From the NCBI GenBank assembly GCA_013397115.1, contig VWZW01006276.1, positions 423,581 to 487,580 on the forward strand: 64,000 nucleotides of DNA, in the 5' to 3' direction. Position numbers and translations under genes: made by a program. This DNA comes from Edolisoma coerulescens. Taxonomy: Eukaryota; Chordata; Aves; Passeriformes; Campephagidae. Position 1 is the first letter of the stretch. The number at the start of each line of letters is the position of its first letter. The notes beneath the pieces are model-generated. The model did no database searches and had not been told where the DNA came from. It worked only from the letters and a program-made list of their open reading frames with translations. Below are positions 36,601 through 49,265 of the stretch, piece by piece.

Positions 36601-38219
36601 TCTTTTTAGGCAGAAAAAAATTTATCTAGGGGCTTAAATAGTTAATACCTTTGGCACTCAAAAGACATACAAGATTATGTAAGTGCTTAATCTTAATACT
36701 CTTTACTTCCCCTTGCATTTCAGTTTGACTATCAGACATTCGGTTACAACTTCAGGCAAAGCACTGATGTTCAACTGCTTTAACACCTCCCAAGCTCAAC
36801 ACACCAGGAAGGTGAGCATTGCTTTCCAAACACCAGAATTCCAGTAACTCATGGAATCGCACAACTTCCTTCAGCAGAATCCCTTGTACTGGGTACAGAT
36901 GCACTCAGTAACAAGCACAGACTCCACAAAATCCTGGTTATTACTGACAATGGTTCAGCAGTAGAAACTTCAGGCCAGTCAATCACAGATTTACTTCTTT
37001 AAATGTCCTTTTAATGCCCATACTGCAAAAACTTCAAAGCACTTCAAGTTAGCAACAATAAAACATAAAAACCACTGGTTGAAGAGAAGAAATAAGCAGA
37101 AATGTAAAAGGAAGCAGCAAGTCCTTATTTCTATCACAAACAGGCACAAAGTCAAAGCCAGGTTAGATTCATTCAACCAAATGTTGAACAAACATATGAA
37201 GCCAAACACTGCAAACTATGGAATGAAAAGAAAACTGTGTAACATCACAGCAGCATTTTCTGTTGTAGTTTCTGCCCAAACATGATTTTCTTTCAATAGT
37301 GTGTGAAACAGCACAGTAAACTAGTGGAAAATACTGGTCTAACAATAGCACTTTATCTTTTAAGTTAGGGGTACATTATTAGTCAAAAAGAATACGAGTG
37401 GAAAATTTTTCAGAAAGAGAAGGAGAAATGCTTCCTTCCAAGTAGCGAGCCAAACATACACAAAGCTGTTGTGCAGCAAAGCTATGGAACTCTAAAAGGT
37501 GGAAAGCAAAGTTATGAGAAGGTTTATGTAAGAAACTGAGAAGATAAAAAGAACTTAAAATACACCTAAGCATTTGATGATCCCAGTCCCAGGCAAAGCA
37601 GCACTACCTGTAGTCAAATGTGAAACCTAAGCGTGGACATCAGCATCTTTTAAAATAGAGCATCTGAGAACAGAGGCTTTAGACATTCCAAAACAAAGCT
37701 CTTTTTTGGGATCCTTTTGGATGTCCTGCCTGAAACCCTGTTGCAGCCCTTGTCTCCAACTCATCAAGAACACTTCAGTGGCCAACTCAAGTATAAATAG
37801 CACACGATTAAAGGATCATACAGATTTTTATGCTTTCAACATGGGTGGTGTTGCCAAATCCAGGCACACAGGTACCCTCTCAACTCCACTGATTTTTAAA
37901 TTACTTGAAATCAAGACACAGGTGTTTTTGTATGACTTACTGCGTATTTGACTTCTGAGTCTAATGACACAAATTTCCTTGCCTTAGAGCAATGAAATAT
38001 ATTCAGGACTTCTGGCTGTAAAGCTTAAGGAAGTCAGGAGGCCAAAGCTCCTGCAGTAAATCTGGCCAGTCCTCCGGTGGAATGACAGCAACTTCTACTT
38101 CAGAAATAGTCCCAGAGGTAAAATAAAAAGTGAAGAACTCCAACTCCCTCCCAATACTGAAGCTTTAAGCACCACACATTCCCTCTAATGAAGAGCAATA
38201 GAGAGGCTGCATCCCCAGC

Positions 38220-38660
38220 CCTGCCTTGTTTGCATCGGCTGCATGATCCATAAACACTGTGCCCATCGGGCAGGCCGAGGAAACCCTGATGTGTCAGGAG
38301 ATGCAGCACGGTTTCTTTGCTTTTATGGCCACAAGAGCCTTTGCAGAGCATTTTTATTCTCAGTGCTGAAGAAACACTCGGCTGAGTTCCGTGGCAAAAG
38401 AACTCACAAATCCTGGGGAAGAGGCGTGCGTGATGCCAGCCCAGCTCCTGTTCCCGGGGCTGGGAACAGCACGCTCCACACCCTGCCGGTGCAAGTAATT
38501 CCACATAAGAGCTGGACCAGAACAGAAAACCTCTGATGCCCCCCCAAAGTCTCTGCTGCAATCTGTCTCCAAGTATTTATCTCCGTACTTGCAGACATTC
38601 CTGCTGCAGAGGTTTTAGGGATTTGCTCCCGCAACGCAGCAAAATGCTGCTCCCTGCGAT
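38220..38660. promoter_or_regulatory. CpG-richer patch, possible regulatory element
   Basis: About 15 CpGs by hand count in 440 bp, including 'catcgggcaggccgaggaaa', 'gaggcgtgcgtgatgcc' and 'ttcccggggctgggaacagc'. The long minus-strand frame at 38100-38561 (153 codons) overlaps it. That frame has no recognisable domain and is more likely a consequence of higher GC. Confidence 0.33.
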
Positions 38661-41600
38661 TCCCCTCATCTGGAGGAGAGGTTCTATTACCCAGTTAATG
38701 GCCAGTAGACACAACAGTTCCATCACCTTCAGTTACTGACTCTTTTTATCCACTTTGCCCTGTAATGAGGATCTCTGCTTGCTCACATTTACACAGCAGC
38801 AGCATCAGCTCTCCCCTAATCCTGCCACACATAAAAATGGAGAGATAGATGCAGGAAAACATTAAAATGCCCTTATCACTGGGCTGCAGGGGTATAAACT
38901 TAAAATAGGAGATTGTTTTTCTGCTGAAAACAAACAAATAAATACATTTACTTAATTTTCTTCTTAAATAATCCTTATGAGCATTGAAAGGAGCCTTTGA
39001 TTATTACTGTAAAGACAGACTGGAATGCTCCAGTGTTTATCTTACCCAGGTTAGATAGAAACAAATCCAATTCCTTCCTGTACATGTTTTTCCCAGGTGC
39101 ATTAACACGCTCTTTACATTCAAGAATCAACTTTTATTACAAGCTGAGTGTGTAGGGAACAGGGAGATAGGGGAAGAAAACAGAATGAACAGAATGCTAA
39201 TGAGAAAGAAAAATACAGCCCCGACAGCCAATTCCTTTAATTAGACAGACATCTACATTTTTAACTTCCAAGTTTTTAATCCTGTTGTTACTGAACTCGA
39301 AGGATGGAAAATAGAAACAATGCTCAAATAAACCCTGCGGGCTACCTTGCTAAGGGGAATGGGAAAATTAACCTCTTCCTAAGATGAAAATATGGTACAA
39401 AAGAAGGGAAAATTAAGCGTTTCATGAGAGCCAGAGCCATGAGGCCAATAATAACAATACACAAACTACAGAATGAAGTCTTGAAAACAGAAGTAACAAA
39501 CAGGAGATAAGGAACAAGTCATGCAGGATGGGGAGGTAAATGTCCTGTTTTCTCCCATACATTCCTCACCCAATAATTAAGAGATAAAATACATATTTGG
39601 TTATACTTCCTGAACCATGCAAAACAATCAGAAAAATGACCATATGCAACAAGTTCTGCTAAGTTAATAATAATAAAGGAACAGAAAGACAGCCTCTTGC
39701 AGGTCTGTAGTACTTGAGTCTCATTTCTTGATAAGGATCTTTATACAAAGGGCACCAGTAAGTTCACAGAGTTCCCTTGTTTCAAGGTAGTAAAAGCACA
39801 TTGTTCGAGTGTTTAATATTCAGCCCAGAAAAGAAGTCAAACAGGTACCCAGGGATTGCAACTTAAAGCTAGAACTCAGAATTACATTCCACAGACATGC
39901 AGGCTCACAGTCCCTCAATCCATCCAAGCCTACACTTCAGCTCCGCACACTCTGCAAAGACAGAGAGACTACAGGGAAAAAGGGAGCCATGGCACAGCTC
40001 GTGTCTAATTGAGTGCTTGTGTATGAGAATGAGCAGGAGAGAGGGCACACATCCCACTAAAACACACAGAACCATCTCGGGAGAGGTGTCAGAGCTGCCT
40101 CTTGATTGATCCCTCTGTCAACTCCAGCACTGAAGTTCCTCCTTCAGCTCATTCAACAGCCCAGGTTTTTGAAGTAGATACTTTAAATTCTGTTCCCTGG
40201 TGCCACAAATGAGCCAGTAGTGTCTACACGAGGGTAAGGTTTGTTATCATAACAGAATCAAGCTTTAAGACCTAACAATATTGCTCTACAGATAATTCCA
40301 GCCTGCTCGGTTTAGACGACTTCACCCAAAAGGTCACAAATGTAACATGTTCCTTTCCCTCCCTCTTGCTTTACTCTTCAGTGCAGAGTGGCAGCTGAAA
40401 AGGAATATTTGAGAAGAGAACATGAGTTACCTCTCAAAAGCAGAGGCAGCACCAACACCACTGCACTGTTTTCCCTCCTAAAGCAGCAGAGGAACTGTCT
40501 CACTTTAAAGACTCTCCTCACTCCAACAGCACTGGAGTGAGAAAGGGAAAAACTCTTCACCAAAATCCAACACTTTAGTAAGGAAATTTCTTTCCCACAT
40601 TCCTATTGTCACTCAGAAGCTGCATCTCTGATGCCTCAAGGATGTATCAAAATAATATTTGTTGGTAATCTCTGTAGCAAGAACAACATTAATATAAAGC
40701 AGTTTCCTAGATAACACAATTCTCCTCTTCCTACAGAAAGCAGCTGGAGGTTTATTCAAGTTACTGAGCCCCCTGAAACCCTGTTCTTCCACTCATCCCC
40801 CTTTTCCTGCTGCACACACTTCCAGCCTGGGACACAGCAGGGACTCTGTGCATTCACAGCTCGGGCTGTTCCACATCCCAGCCCTGGGACAAACTGCCAG
40901 TGCACCCACTTCTGGCAGCCAGCAGCAAAATGTAAAGGATGATGTTAAGATGACCTGTGAAGATGGATGAGCAACCCCCAAAACTCTGCATTTCCCTGCT
41001 GTATTGCTTTAAACCATATTTCATCCACCTAATGTAGATTTAAAACAGGTCCTTGGGACTCCTTTCAACCAGGAGCTTATTTTAAAAAAAAGGAAGGTCA
41101 TAAAAAATTTGTTGAAACACCACACATTCTTCACGTAATTCCATGTTCTTGTTATTTTCTGCGACCATTTAACTCAGTACCAACAAATACAAACCTCTGC
41201 ATGCTTGCTGTTCAATTGGAATTACCTGACAGGGGAAACTGGTGCAGTTTGAACACCAGCAGCAGCTCCACTGCCCTGGGCTGCAGCCACACAAACACAG
41301 CCTGCACAGCCAGGCAGCACCCAACCCTCAGGAGACAAACCTTGAGCAGCAGAATTAATGCCTTTTCTCTCACAAGTTACATCGCATGCCCTTAAATCTT
41401 CACACCATCACCAACATAAAATAAATTCAAGCAGGACCTTTACCTTCTTTAACACTGTCCTCACAGCCACACTTTGCTCCTTTGCTGCCTGCAGCCATAA
41501 AACATCCCAAAAAACCAGAAACTCTGCCTTCAATCCTGTCTCCAGCAGCCACCCCAAACCTTTTGAACCCTGCGTTCCTCACCTCCCCTGGCTGAGCAAG

Positions 41601-42050
41601 TGGCAGCACCTGCACCTCGTTTGGAGATAACAGCAGCTGATGGACTCAACTCAGCCCAGCTGAGCCCTTCTCACAGGGAGGGTCCTCTTTGGGGTTCCTC
41701 TAAGCCAGCATCTGATTCCCACAAAGGTTTTGGGAACTCCTATTGGTGCCCGCTGCTCAGTGGGGTTAATTGTGTCCCATAGAGTCTGAAAGCTCTTGCA
41801 GGAAGAAACCAGAAGCAGGTGTGGGCAAACAGAACAATCAATACCACACAAGCTTCAGGTGTTTTAGGAGGAACCTTTGTAAAGACCCCAGTCATTTCTC
41901 CTTTTCTATAATTAGTCCTGTGGATAATTATACTTTCATCACAAATTCCAGTGCTCCCAGCACCTGAGAGCACAAAGATCAAGAACTGAAATACACGTTT
42001 ACACAACTTTTTTTCATGCCTGGCTACAGGTTCAAACTTCTGATTCCAGG

Positions 42051-42262
42051 GTATAAATTCTATAAAAGTATTGAATATACCCTCTATATATCCTACATCT
42101 ATAGAAGGGATATACAGAAGTATATATATAGAGAGACTGTAATATGCTACAGATTATATTTACAGAATGTATCTACAGCTAGTCTATATTCCACAGGATA
42201 TATCTATAGATATTCTATAGATATCCTACCTATAATAGGAAATCTGTAACATATCTACAGGC
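42051..42262 (+). repeat. AT-rich degenerate tandem block built on TATCTATAGATA-like units
   Basis: Some 210 bp contain many variants of 'ctatagatat', 'ctatatatcc', 'tatctacag' and 'atatcctac'. A near-perfect inverted repeat lies at 42196-42226 (left arm ggatatatctataga, right arm tctatagatatcc). The frame at 42016-42249 (Tyr- and Ile-rich) is produced by the repeat. Confidence 0.8.
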
Positions 42263-44457
42263 AAGTTTCTGTTGGAAGGTCTGTGTTGCAGAATCTAAGC
42301 CATTGTTAATTAAAAAAGACACTGCTCAAATCACATTTTAGTCCTTCATTTGTGTCTTCACACTGCCTGCATTTCATTCTTCAGTCAGTTGCTTCAAGAA
42401 CTCCGGGGAGAAAAATAATGTGTTGCTGTGAGGATATGCCTGTGCTCCTATTTAAGCTTTGAAGTTGGCTTCCAACAGTCGAATAAGTAGCGGGAAAGTG
42501 GAAGGTTAAAAACTTTGCTTTTCATCTCTGCCAAAACAGTAAAAGAAAAATGAGATTGCTGAATAGCTGACTGACTACAGAATCAACACAGCAGTGATCT
42601 GCCTATAAGCTGCAAAGGGCAAACCCAAGGCATCTGCTTAAAAGCTTATGCCAACTGTGGGATAAAAAGTAAGGAAGCCACAATAAAACGTAATTATTAC
42701 AGGAGCTATAATTATGGCATTATTCTTTGGTGTATTCAATGTTGTGCACATTAAACCTTGTACACTGTGAATATTTAATGATTATATGCTTACTCAGAGC
42801 CCTTTCATGTCTTTAAAATACACGTATTTTTCATGTATTAAGAAAAAATTACACATAATTTTTGTCCTAAGGATCTGCATTTGAAAGAGATGGACAACAT
42901 TCTGTGAGTCTTCTGCAAATTTAAATCTCAAAGCCTTGGAACCTGTGTGTTTACAGCCACTGCACGCCAATTTTCAGTAGTTTTTGGAACAATGCTCCAC
43001 CGTCTTGACCTCAAGAAAACAAAATGTAACCTGTGAGCGGTCAACCGCAGCTGCTCTGTCTTGTCATCTGTAAGAACTTCCCATCAAAAGTAGCAGCAGG
43101 TCTCTGAGGAGTCTGAAAAACTTTGGATACATGCAAACATTCTTCATAGTAACAAAGATGTATTTCTGCACTAAGGAGCAGCAGGAAGGAAGATTCCCTA
43201 AGTGCCAACAGAGCAGAAAGCACAGGAGTTTCTATTGAACTGCCTCTCTACAAACCATGCACCCAGCAACCGCGCACAGGAGACATACAGGGTCAGACTC
43301 GGAGTTTTCAGTGTTTTATAAGGATATAAATGAAAAATTACCAGATTTTTCTGGCGTGCATTGAGGCGTTAGTACAGTAAATATTGGCAATGGATTTATG
43401 GCATTTTGCACGTTCCGTCCTCACCTGAACGGAGAGCACAGCTTGATGTGTCTGGGTTTTTATATTGGAAAAGACTGACTTTTAAAACAGCTTATTGATT
43501 TTTGGGGGGGTCAGCATTCTGGGCTGTTGTAAGATTGCCAATGGCTTTGCTCAAATTTTGACTTTTTCCAAACAGCCACCTTTTAATCACCACAAATGAA
43601 AGCAGAGGAAACAGCTTCCAGGAGTGCTGCTTGGCTCATCCTATCAGCGTGGGAATCTTGCAAATCACCCAGCACTGAACTGCTGCTGCTAACCCTTCTC
43701 AAAGCACAATCTCCCAGTTTTCCATCCCTTTGCTGGTAACTTCTGGCAGACTGGACCTTCTTCCAACTCACAATGCAGTACTGAAAGCCCTGCTGAAATT
43801 AGGACGTGTGACATCTGCTGCTCCACTCGTACCTATCAACCACAGGGGGACCAGCACAACCCATTTCTCACACATATAAAAATATATTTGTTGTTAAATG
43901 ACCTTTCTTTTTTTTGTTTAGGAGATTAAAATTAGTTCTCTTGGTTGCTTATTACAGTATTTTTCCAGGAATGAGAGGTGAGCTGACTGACATTTAATTT
44001 CCATATTTCTTTTTCCCCTTTCCTAAAAACAAGCATGACATTTCCTGCTGTTTTGCATCCCAAGCTCACATCCTGCACTCATTCCCCAGGATAACTGCTA
44101 ACCATTCCAAAACCATTCCGTGGGTTCTCCACGTAACCTAGATAAAGATCACCTGTCCAATTGATTAAGAAATATTTAAGCTATGACATCAAGTACGAGG
44201 GATGGTTATATACGTAATAAAGATGAAATATTGCTTGTTTTCAAAAGCACCGTGATGTTCTCATGTTTTTTATTATTACTTATTTCCAATTTATTACCTC
44301 AGCAACACCGCCTGCTCTATCATTCCAGCGAGCCAGGGAGCACTTCTGATCCCCAGGATATGGTTTGTGGCCTTGAAAGGATATTGAGTTAAAAAGAAAA
44401 TTAATGTGAACTAAATTAAGCCCCTCAATGCATGCCTCACTTTTTAAAACTGAAGCT

Positions 44458-44515
44458 AAATCACAGAACCACAGGCTCCCAGGTTGGAAGGGGACCTCAA
44501 GGGCGATGATGTTTG
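44458..44515 (-). mobile_element. Short CR1 3'-end remnant, antisense
   Basis: 'aatcacagaaccacaggctc' followed by 'ccaggttggaaggggacctc' and 'aagggcgatgatg' corresponds to the reverse complement of a CR1 terminus ('aatcacagaatcac...ggttggaagggacctcaaggatcatc'). Similarity may extend faintly to about 44560 ('atccagccctgagcatttgc'), but I could not place a boundary there. Confidence 0.72.
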
Positions 44516-45532
44516 ATAATGCTTCCCAAGCCTCCATGGCAATCCAGCCCTGAGCATTTGCTGCTTGCTCCATGCTGCAGCTGCTCCCAGTTCTCCATCT
44601 GGAGGACTCCAGCCATCCAACACAAGTCCCAAGGTAAATCTCAGGCTGTGGGAGCTCCCGAGGAAGTAATTTAGATGCTTACTAGAGCAGCTGATAAAAA
44701 TAGGAAATTTTCTCATCCCACGCTTCGTAACACCTCAGATCAGGACAGAGGGAATGGAGAATAGGAGAAGCAGGGAGATGTTTCTGCATGTCCTGGGTGA
44801 CCCAGCAGATCAGAACACACCAAGCCCCACGTCTGGAAGCCAGACTTTACCTTTCCCTGCTCTAGAAAATGAGGAATGGAGAGACAGAGATGAAGGGAGA
44901 GAACTTTTGTTCTGTGGTTATGGTACAACACAACAGGATCCATGCAGGAATGTGCTCCATAGCGTTTCCTAGAGTCCCTTGAACATCAATTTTTTGTTCT
45001 CAAGCTAGAAAAAGCCAGCTGATGTCCTCCTTTAGAGTCATGCAAGCCATTAAAACATTGACAAATACAGTTCTATGCAGAAGAGAGCAGGAGCAGAGAA
45101 GCAACACAGCCCCGCAGAACACCTGGGTATGTCATACACTGAATATGAATGCAAATTCCACACTCAGGTCATTCTTCAGCAGACTTAACTACCTAAAGTA
45201 ACTAAATGCGTATAAAAGAGGCCATTTACACAAGCCTGGTTGTTTGCAGAACTTCTTCAAGCAAGTTCCAAGTGCTCTGGGGCCAGGAATAGGAATTCTT
45301 TTGTGTTAAGAAAAAGATGTTGAACACAATCTTATTTGCAAAGTCTCTCCATTTCCCGGTCAGCTCTGGTGTCTGGGGTCACAGAAGTGACATTTTTGTT
45401 TAGTTTTTGCAAAGCAATGAATGTTTTCATGTTTTCCATCAGTAGTATTCATAGTATCCGAGGCTGGCCTGTTCCATGGCCTTCTACCACTTGATATTTA
45501 AAGGCTTGTAGATAATTGTGGAATATTTTGCA

Positions 45533-45607
45533 TATTACTTGGTGCTGTGTGTACTGTTCATAAATATGTATTACCTGGCACAGTGTGTGTGTACCAGTCA
45601 TAAAAAT
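45533..45607 (+). repeat. Degenerate tandem duplication, two units of 35-39 bp
   Basis: Unit one runs from 'tattacttggtgctgtgtgt' to 'gttcataaatat'; unit two runs from 'tattacctggcacagtgtgt' to 'cagtcataaaaat'. They share both ends and a TG-rich middle whose length differs by a few bases, so the TG part probably slipped after duplication. Confidence 0.65.
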
Positions 45608-48600
45608 TTAATGGATCTAAGAATTACCTTAAGAAGAACAAAAATTGTACTGGATATTTGTGCATTTATGAGCACATACACCCTCCCTACCCTTGTAAGC
45701 ACATTTGGAAATGAAAAAGGAAATAGAATGGAAAAGGGATTTTTCTAATCACACCTTTGACAAAATAATGGCATCATTATCATTCCTACATTAGGTAGCT
45801 GTAGAATATTTCACCTTCAATGATTTATCTTCACTGTTTGTTTCTGTTAAATCTTTCTCATACCTGAGCAAATTGCAAAATGTAATTTCAGAACTCTAAA
45901 AAATCTGTTAATTCAAGAATGTCGTGCTCTAAAAATATCTCTGTTATCAGGGGTTTCCAGGAAGTAGATGTAAAAAGGGAGAACTAATTCTTAGATTATG
46001 CAGTGTACTGATATGAAATCCATTTGATTAAAAATACAGAAAAACTATTTTTTTTTCAACCACGCCATAAATTTGATTTGTCTCCTTCCCTCAATTTTTG
46101 AACTCACAGCTCCAACTTGTTGCTTCCTCCCAGCCTCTTTTATGCCTCCAAGTCTAATGGAAAAGATCCGTAGTCACCTCAAATATCCCGTTTGTCACTC
46201 TGCAGCACCAGCACCACTCAGAACTTCAAAGCATCGGGACAGACCAAATTGGGATCCTTCTTTTTCAAAAGCACTGGCTCCACGAGATAAGAAAATCTTC
46301 ATTAGCTGCTCTCTTTATGGAGATGATGAATCAATTAAGGAATTTTGACTCCACACAGCGAGGGGCCGGAATGTGAATGTACACCCGAGATAAGTCCGTT
46401 TAAAACATGTAAAACTTCCAGTGCTTTAGATACTGCTGATACTGGAGCTGGGTCTGTGAGAGCTCTGGGTTTACTGCTCTCGTGTCAGTTTGGTTTTATT
46501 GAACAGCACTGGGGGATGGCCAGAACAGAGGCTGCTCACTTTGTCCTTCTGGAGCTTTCCAAAACGAAGGATTTGCTTGAGTGTTGGTTTGGGGTTTTTT
46601 TTTATTTTCAATGAAATAGTTCACAGATGAGAAAAATTCAAATGATGTGTGGTAAACATTGCATTCCACAGAAAGCATCTTGAGTGCTAAGACCATCCTG
46701 AGTTTTCATAAGTGGAAGGATTCTAATTCCCTTTCTGGTGTTTGCAATTGAACTGCTGAGAAGATACTGCTCAGAGATTCTCACCGTGGGAAATAAATTT
46801 GAGTAGTTCATTTTCTGGAAGGCCTTGAATAAGTAGCTTTCTTATGCATTCATTCTTTAAAGTTACTCAGTTTAATACAGTCAGTGCCACTGTTTTATTG
46901 TTCCCCTTTTAAATTTATTTTTAGCACCAACATCCAAACAAAGCATTACGACTATAAACCCCCACGGGCTGGTCTGCCTTGGAATTAAAAAAATGCAGCG
47001 TTAGCAGGGGCAAATGGGAAGATATTTTTAAGTCACACAGATAAATTAGGCAGAAGGAAAACAGGTTGCATTAGATAAGTTTAAATTTAGATCTGGTACT
47101 GCAGTTCTCAGTAGCATTTTGCAGTACATCTTAGCCTGAATAAATACAACAGCAGGGTGGAGTTATTAGAAATCTCCAGGTAACTGAGCAGCTCCATCCA
47201 CAGCTGATAATGTGCAACACTGCCCAAGTTATTCTACTTGATGAAAGTGAAGCCCCATATAGACAAAATGATACTTTTGCAAACTTTTTCTCAAAAAAGC
47301 CCCCCTATAACTCCTGATTAAAGATCCTGATCTCAGTTAAAGTCAAAGCCCTCTTGCCTGTCTCCTGAAACAAGTACCTCACCAATGCATAAAGGGGCCA
47401 TCGCTGCGAATTTTCCATGGGAAAGGAATTAATCTATAAAATATTACAGGGAAAACTTACCTAAGTGCGATATAAAAAATTATTGGAAACTTACTTTGGA
47501 ACAATAATAGAGGGGGGGAAAGTCTCTACTTTTTTCTCTTTTCTCAAGGAAAAGTGTTTGCTTCCTGAATTACGAATCTGAATTTAGCATCTGACAAAGT
47601 CACGATCACTCTCAAAATCACAGTGAGAATCATGTGATTCATGTTTTGGGCTTTTTTGCCACCTTTTATGCATGTAAGCTGACAGCAATATGGGTAGGTA
47701 TGCAGTCCATATATGATTGTACAAATTAAACCAATCCCTTGGCAAAAAAAGAGATTAAAATGGAATATTGAAACATATTTCTTGTCAACTAGGGAAATTA
47801 TAAATTGTAACTTCCATGATTGAAGCCAAATTTTGGTCTTCCTAACTGATATTGGCCCCTGTATTCTCCTTATAAATATTTTTTGCAACACAAGCCTTAA
47901 TGCTTTCCTTACATTGCCTTATTTTGCTTTCTCTGCTTCAATCTTTGAACCTTTTCAGAAGAAATTCTGAGGATTTTTTAACAGTTGAAACAATTGCTGC
48001 AAATGTTGTGGATTACAGGAGAACAGAAATTTCCACATGGCATTAAACAGGGCTGCAGCTACACAAAAACATCTCTGTGGTTCTCTATTAGTCCATAAAA
48101 ACAACCAAGCACTCCCAAAATCCCTGGCCAGTATGTTCTCTTTAAAAGTAAGTATTGCAAACATATAGAGAGTCATATAGAACTCGGTTTCTGATAGTAA
48201 AATTTGGAGTTGTGGCTCTAGATGAAAAACAGAGAATTAACCAATGAGGATTTAAATAGAACTTTAAAATCCCAAACCTACAAATTGGAAATCCTGTGGG
48301 AGGCGGCCTACAAAAGAAAAGTCCCAAATCTGTAAGGATAGAGGCAAAGCCCAGCCATCCCACATGCAGGCACTGAGATATAGTTATTAAAGGTGCTGAG
48401 AGGAATTCAATTTCCAGGCTGGAAGCAGAAATACCAGGCATGAGAGGGGATTTCTGCAGAGACTCGAGCAACTGCTCTGGCTCACAGATATTGATCAGAG
48501 CATGCAGATGAAAGGCAAAGACAGAGCTGGTCTTACAGACAAGCCAAAATGTTATGGCTGTCACAAAATCAAGACATGTTCCTTTCACCCTTTTTAATTA

Positions 48601-49044
48601 GGCACTTCAGGAAGTGTGGAGTGTACAGCTCCTCCTAATTTCACCAGCAACTGAGAGTAAATTCCCTCTTCAGTTTAAATGCAGGATTAAGCTGGTTGCT
48701 GAATCAGCTCACTCTGCCTCTGGAACAGCTCAGACTGCTACAGATTTAGAGACTGCTTCTTAGAGATGCAGAGTTAGTCAGAATAAATCCTGTATCACAG
48801 TTCCCTCAGTCGCTAGGCCTTTTAGCTTTCGCTTTTAAGGGACTCAAACAATGAATTGCAGTAAGTCAAGCTTCCTGTGCTCTTCTAACATTTATTTTCT
48901 TTCTATTACATTTGTTTGGAAAGCAACTGTGGCACAGCAATCCTGCCAGGAAGCCCCAAAAGCCCATCTGGCTTCTGAAAAGCAGACATTGCTGCTTGAC
49001 TCCTGAGTTAACTGGTCAGACTCACCTTATCCAGGGAATACAGC

Positions 49045-49133
49045 TAAATATACTGTAATAGTGTATTATGGTGTATATAATATGGGATATTTTATAGATA
49101 TATTTATATATATAGGATTTATATGGCATATTA
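49045..49133 (+). repeat. AT-rich low-complexity block
   Basis: Alternating TA-rich sequence such as 'tatggtgtatataatatggg' and 'tatatttatatatataggat'. A second shorter TA block lies at 49239-49265, separated by about 105 bp of mixed sequence. The minus-strand frame at 49022-49333 (Tyr/Ile-rich) is compositional. Confidence 0.75.
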
Positions 49134-49238
49134 ACTCTAGAGGGCAGGGCTGGGAAATTAGGGATAGAGGCATCATTTCCTCTATGTCCCACCCTGTTCC
49201 ATATGGAAAGAATTGAACATGTTCTGGCTGTTCTGGCA

Positions 49239-49265
49239 TTTATAATATAATATATATACATAATT
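49239..49265 (+). repeat. Short TA-rich block
   Basis: 'tttataatataatatatata' followed by 'cataatt'. Companion to the larger AT-rich block just before it. Confidence 0.75.

Larger units (their letters stand above)
36601..44457. other. Intron segment with AT-rich tandem block
   Basis: Holds the CpG-richer patch at 38.2 kb and the TATCTATAGATA block at 42.05 kb. Other frames are short and overlapping. Nothing resembling a Sidekick Ig1 or Ig2 segment is seen on the minus strand. Confidence 0.55.

Noticed and set aside
38100..38561. 153-codon minus-strand frame as a new exon or gene
   Set aside because: No domain is recognised, it is long mainly because of local GC, and opposing frames overlap it. 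Kept only as a low-interest check.
42016..42249. 77-codon Tyr/Ile-rich frame
   Set aside because: Produced entirely by an AT-rich tandem block.
48142..48588. 148-codon minus-strand frame as an SDK1 exon
   Set aside because: The translation has no Ig or FNIII hallmarks, and no acceptor or donor of the needed phase flanks it.
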